DNA of 64,000 bases. It comes from Flavobacterium piscisymbiosum. GTDB lineage: Bacteria; Bacteroidota; Bacteroidia; Flavobacteriales; Flavobacteriaceae. Both the position numbers and the translations under genes were made by a program. The notes under the pieces are model-generated. The model saw only the letters and a program-made list of their open reading frames with translations, ran no database searches and was not told the origin of the DNA. Every line of letters starts with the position of its first letter. Positions within the stretch are counted from its first letter, which is position 1. This document shows positions 62,748-64,000 of this stretch, piece after piece. The stretch covers positions 2,604,001-2,668,000 of the forward strand of contig NZ_JAJJMM010000001.1 in assembly GCF_020905295.1 (NCBI RefSeq), written 5' to 3'.

Positions 62748-64000
62748 TTAATATCCAGGATTCTGAGGTCTCAGATTTGGGTTTGCGCTAAGTTCGTTCT
62801 GTGGAATAGGAAAAAGGTTGTCTGTAGAATCCCATCCCGGTTTAATGCCACCGAGCGTTATATTAAGTTTTCCGTTTCTCTTTAGATCAAAGAATCGATG
62901 TCCATTTTCTGTAAATAGTTCAAACTTTCTTTCCAAGAGGATGGCGTCAAGTATTTCAATCTGTGTTATGGCCGACGTTTCAGACAGCCCTGCACGGCTT
63001 CGGATTTTATTTAAATCTTCTTTTGCTCCGATCAAATCCCCTTGATGGGCTCTTGCTTCTGCCCTAATTAGAAATTGTTCTGCCAGACGGAACATGACAG
63101 AGTATTCTTTTGAAATAGCTGTAGGGAAGTTTTCTTTGTATTTGTAAGGATGATAATATACGAATGTTCCATCTGCGATAGATTTGATCCAGCTGACTCT
63201 GCGAAGATCCTCTGAGGCGAAAGAATTTACCAGTGCTTCGCTTAGTGAAACATATGGGGGAGGTACAGATGTAAAAATAAAATAAGATGCTTCAGCAGTA
63301 TTCTGCCCCTGCTCCCCGGACTGTAGCTGCCAGATCGTTTCGGAGGAGCTGATCAAAAATACATTGTCAATATTTTCAAGGGAGTAAAGCTCCTGCTGGT
63401 TCAGAACTGCAGATGCAGTATTGGAAGCTTCTGGATATGCGCCAATATAGAGATAGGTTCTTGCGAGTAAAGCTTTCGCAGTTGAGGCATTGGGACGAAC
63501 TCTTTGCTGATCCAGGTAATCGGCTGGGAGATATTCAACGGCTTTATTAAGATCAGCAATGATATTTTGATATACGATTGCACTTGAAGTTCTGGTTGCC
63601 AATTTGTTGATCTTAAAATCGGTTTGTGTGATGTAAGGAACATCACCAAAAATGTTAACTAAGTAGAAGTGTACCAATGCTCTTATAAACAAAGCTTCCC
63701 CTTGAAACTGTTTTTTCTGTGCGAGGGTGAGGTTTTTACTTGCTTGAGAGCCTTCAATTATGGCATTAGCAGCATATATTTGATTGTAAGCTGAATTCCA
63801 ATATCCTGTCACAAAAGAGTTGGTAGGCAGAAGTGCATTTACATAAAAAGGTGTGCTGGGATTGCCGGGGCTGTCATTGCTGATCATCTCATCGGTATAG
63901 TTGCCAAGCTGGTTTGAAATCCCAGTACCGTTACCTGCCAAGATGCCCTTATCTCGCAGGCTGGAATAGATATCTGTAAGGGCAGCTTCAGCTGTATTAT
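62748..64000 (-). CDS. RagB/SusD-family outer-membrane lipoprotein, partial (5' end outside)
   Basis: The frame is open from 62748 through the window edge; a TTG at 63941 is only an internal codon. Reading further, NTAEAALTDIYSSLRDKGIL precedes it, the normal N-terminal SusD helix. Later features are FIRALVHFYLVNIFGDVPYI, TAKALLARTYLYIGAYPEA, FLIRAEARAHQGDLIGAKED and the terminal ERKFELFTENGHRFFDLKRN. SusD forms the lid of a TonB-dependent SusC transporter and binds the nutrient. The SusC gene should lie outside. Confidence 0.9.
   Translation of the reverse strand, partial: NTAEAALTDIYSSLRDKGILAGNGTGISNQLGNYTDEMISNDSPGNPSTPFYVNALLPTNSFVTGYWNSAYNQIYAANAIIEGSQASKNLTLAQKKQFQGEALFIRALVHFYLVNIFGDVPYITQTDFKINKLATRTSSAIVYQNIIADLNKAVEYLPADYLDQQRVRPNASTAKALLARTYLYIGAYPEASNTASAVLNQQELYSLENIDNVFLISSSETIWQLQSGEQGQNTAEASYFIFTSVPPPYVSLSEALVNSFASEDLRRVSWIKSIADGTFVYYHPYKYKENFPTAISKEYSVMFRLAEQFLIRAEARAHQGDLIGAKEDLNKIRSRAGLSETSAITQIEILDAILLERKFELFTENGHRFFDLKRNGKLNITLGGIKPGWDSTDNLFPIPQNELSANPNLRPQNPGY

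Overview
The window comes from a low-GC member of the Bacteroidota, most likely a flavobacterium. It has a type IX secretion (T9SS) C-terminal sorting domain, a SusD-type lipoprotein, a DUF6520 peptide, Bacteroidota-type mobilisation genes, and promoters of the TAnnTTTG type. No rRNA or tRNA gene was seen. Much of the window is accessory DNA: a lanthipeptide cluster, integrase debris, and a long block of defence-like cargo with mobilisation genes.

Layout. (1) 1-2.2 kb: the edge of a mobile-element module (PD-(D/E)XK-type protein, WYL regulator, RadC, structured element). Its WYL, RadC and structured element recur almost unchanged at 42 and 51 kb. (2) 2.2-3.1 kb: broken and small helix-turn-helix genes of the kind found near integrases. 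(3) 3.1-18 kb: a class I lanthipeptide cluster. A peptidase-containing ABC exporter and an HlyD adaptor, plus a lipoprotein and a T9SS-exported hydrolase, run leftward. Precursor, S41 protease, LanC and a LanB split into dehydratase and elimination proteins run rightward. (4) 18-24.3 kb: relics of the same HTH genes and of an integrase, some hypotheticals, one gene broken by an in-frame amber codon, and a compact unknown three-gene operon whose last gene has a nuclease-like motif. (5) 24.5-29.2 kb: intact tyrosine integrase, inverted repeats, four 24-bp-spaced repeats ahead of a Fic protein, and an HNH-like protein. (6) 29.3-37.1 kb: an operon of three dynamin-like GTPases and a coiled-coil membrane protein, followed by a second kind of WYL regulator and two small membrane proteins. 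(7) 37.2-50.3 kb: leftward cargo operons including an isolated FtsZ C-terminal domain, a leucine-rich-repeat protein, a DEDDh exonuclease, a WYL regulator, a DUF262 pair and an HNH protein. (8) 50.6-57.9 kb: RadC, DUF932, SSB, coupling protein, relaxase and MobA-like protein with an oriT candidate. (9) 58-64 kb: chromosome-like MauE/DoxX membrane protein, DUF6520 peptide, S9 peptidase and a SusD gene running off the window.

How parts work together. The lanthipeptide genes form a plausible complete make-cleave-export set. In the cargo block, six leftward operons share the 15-bp element CGTCAyNNwTTGGCA exactly 11 nt before a -7-like box; two of the six encode near-identical WYL regulators, so I infer a regulon that is also self-regulated. 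A different palindrome, CGACN7GTCG, occurs twice beside the second WYL gene and once before the dynamin operon, suggesting a separate WYL-controlled system. Functions of the cargo as anti-phage systems are inferred from family and context, not shown.
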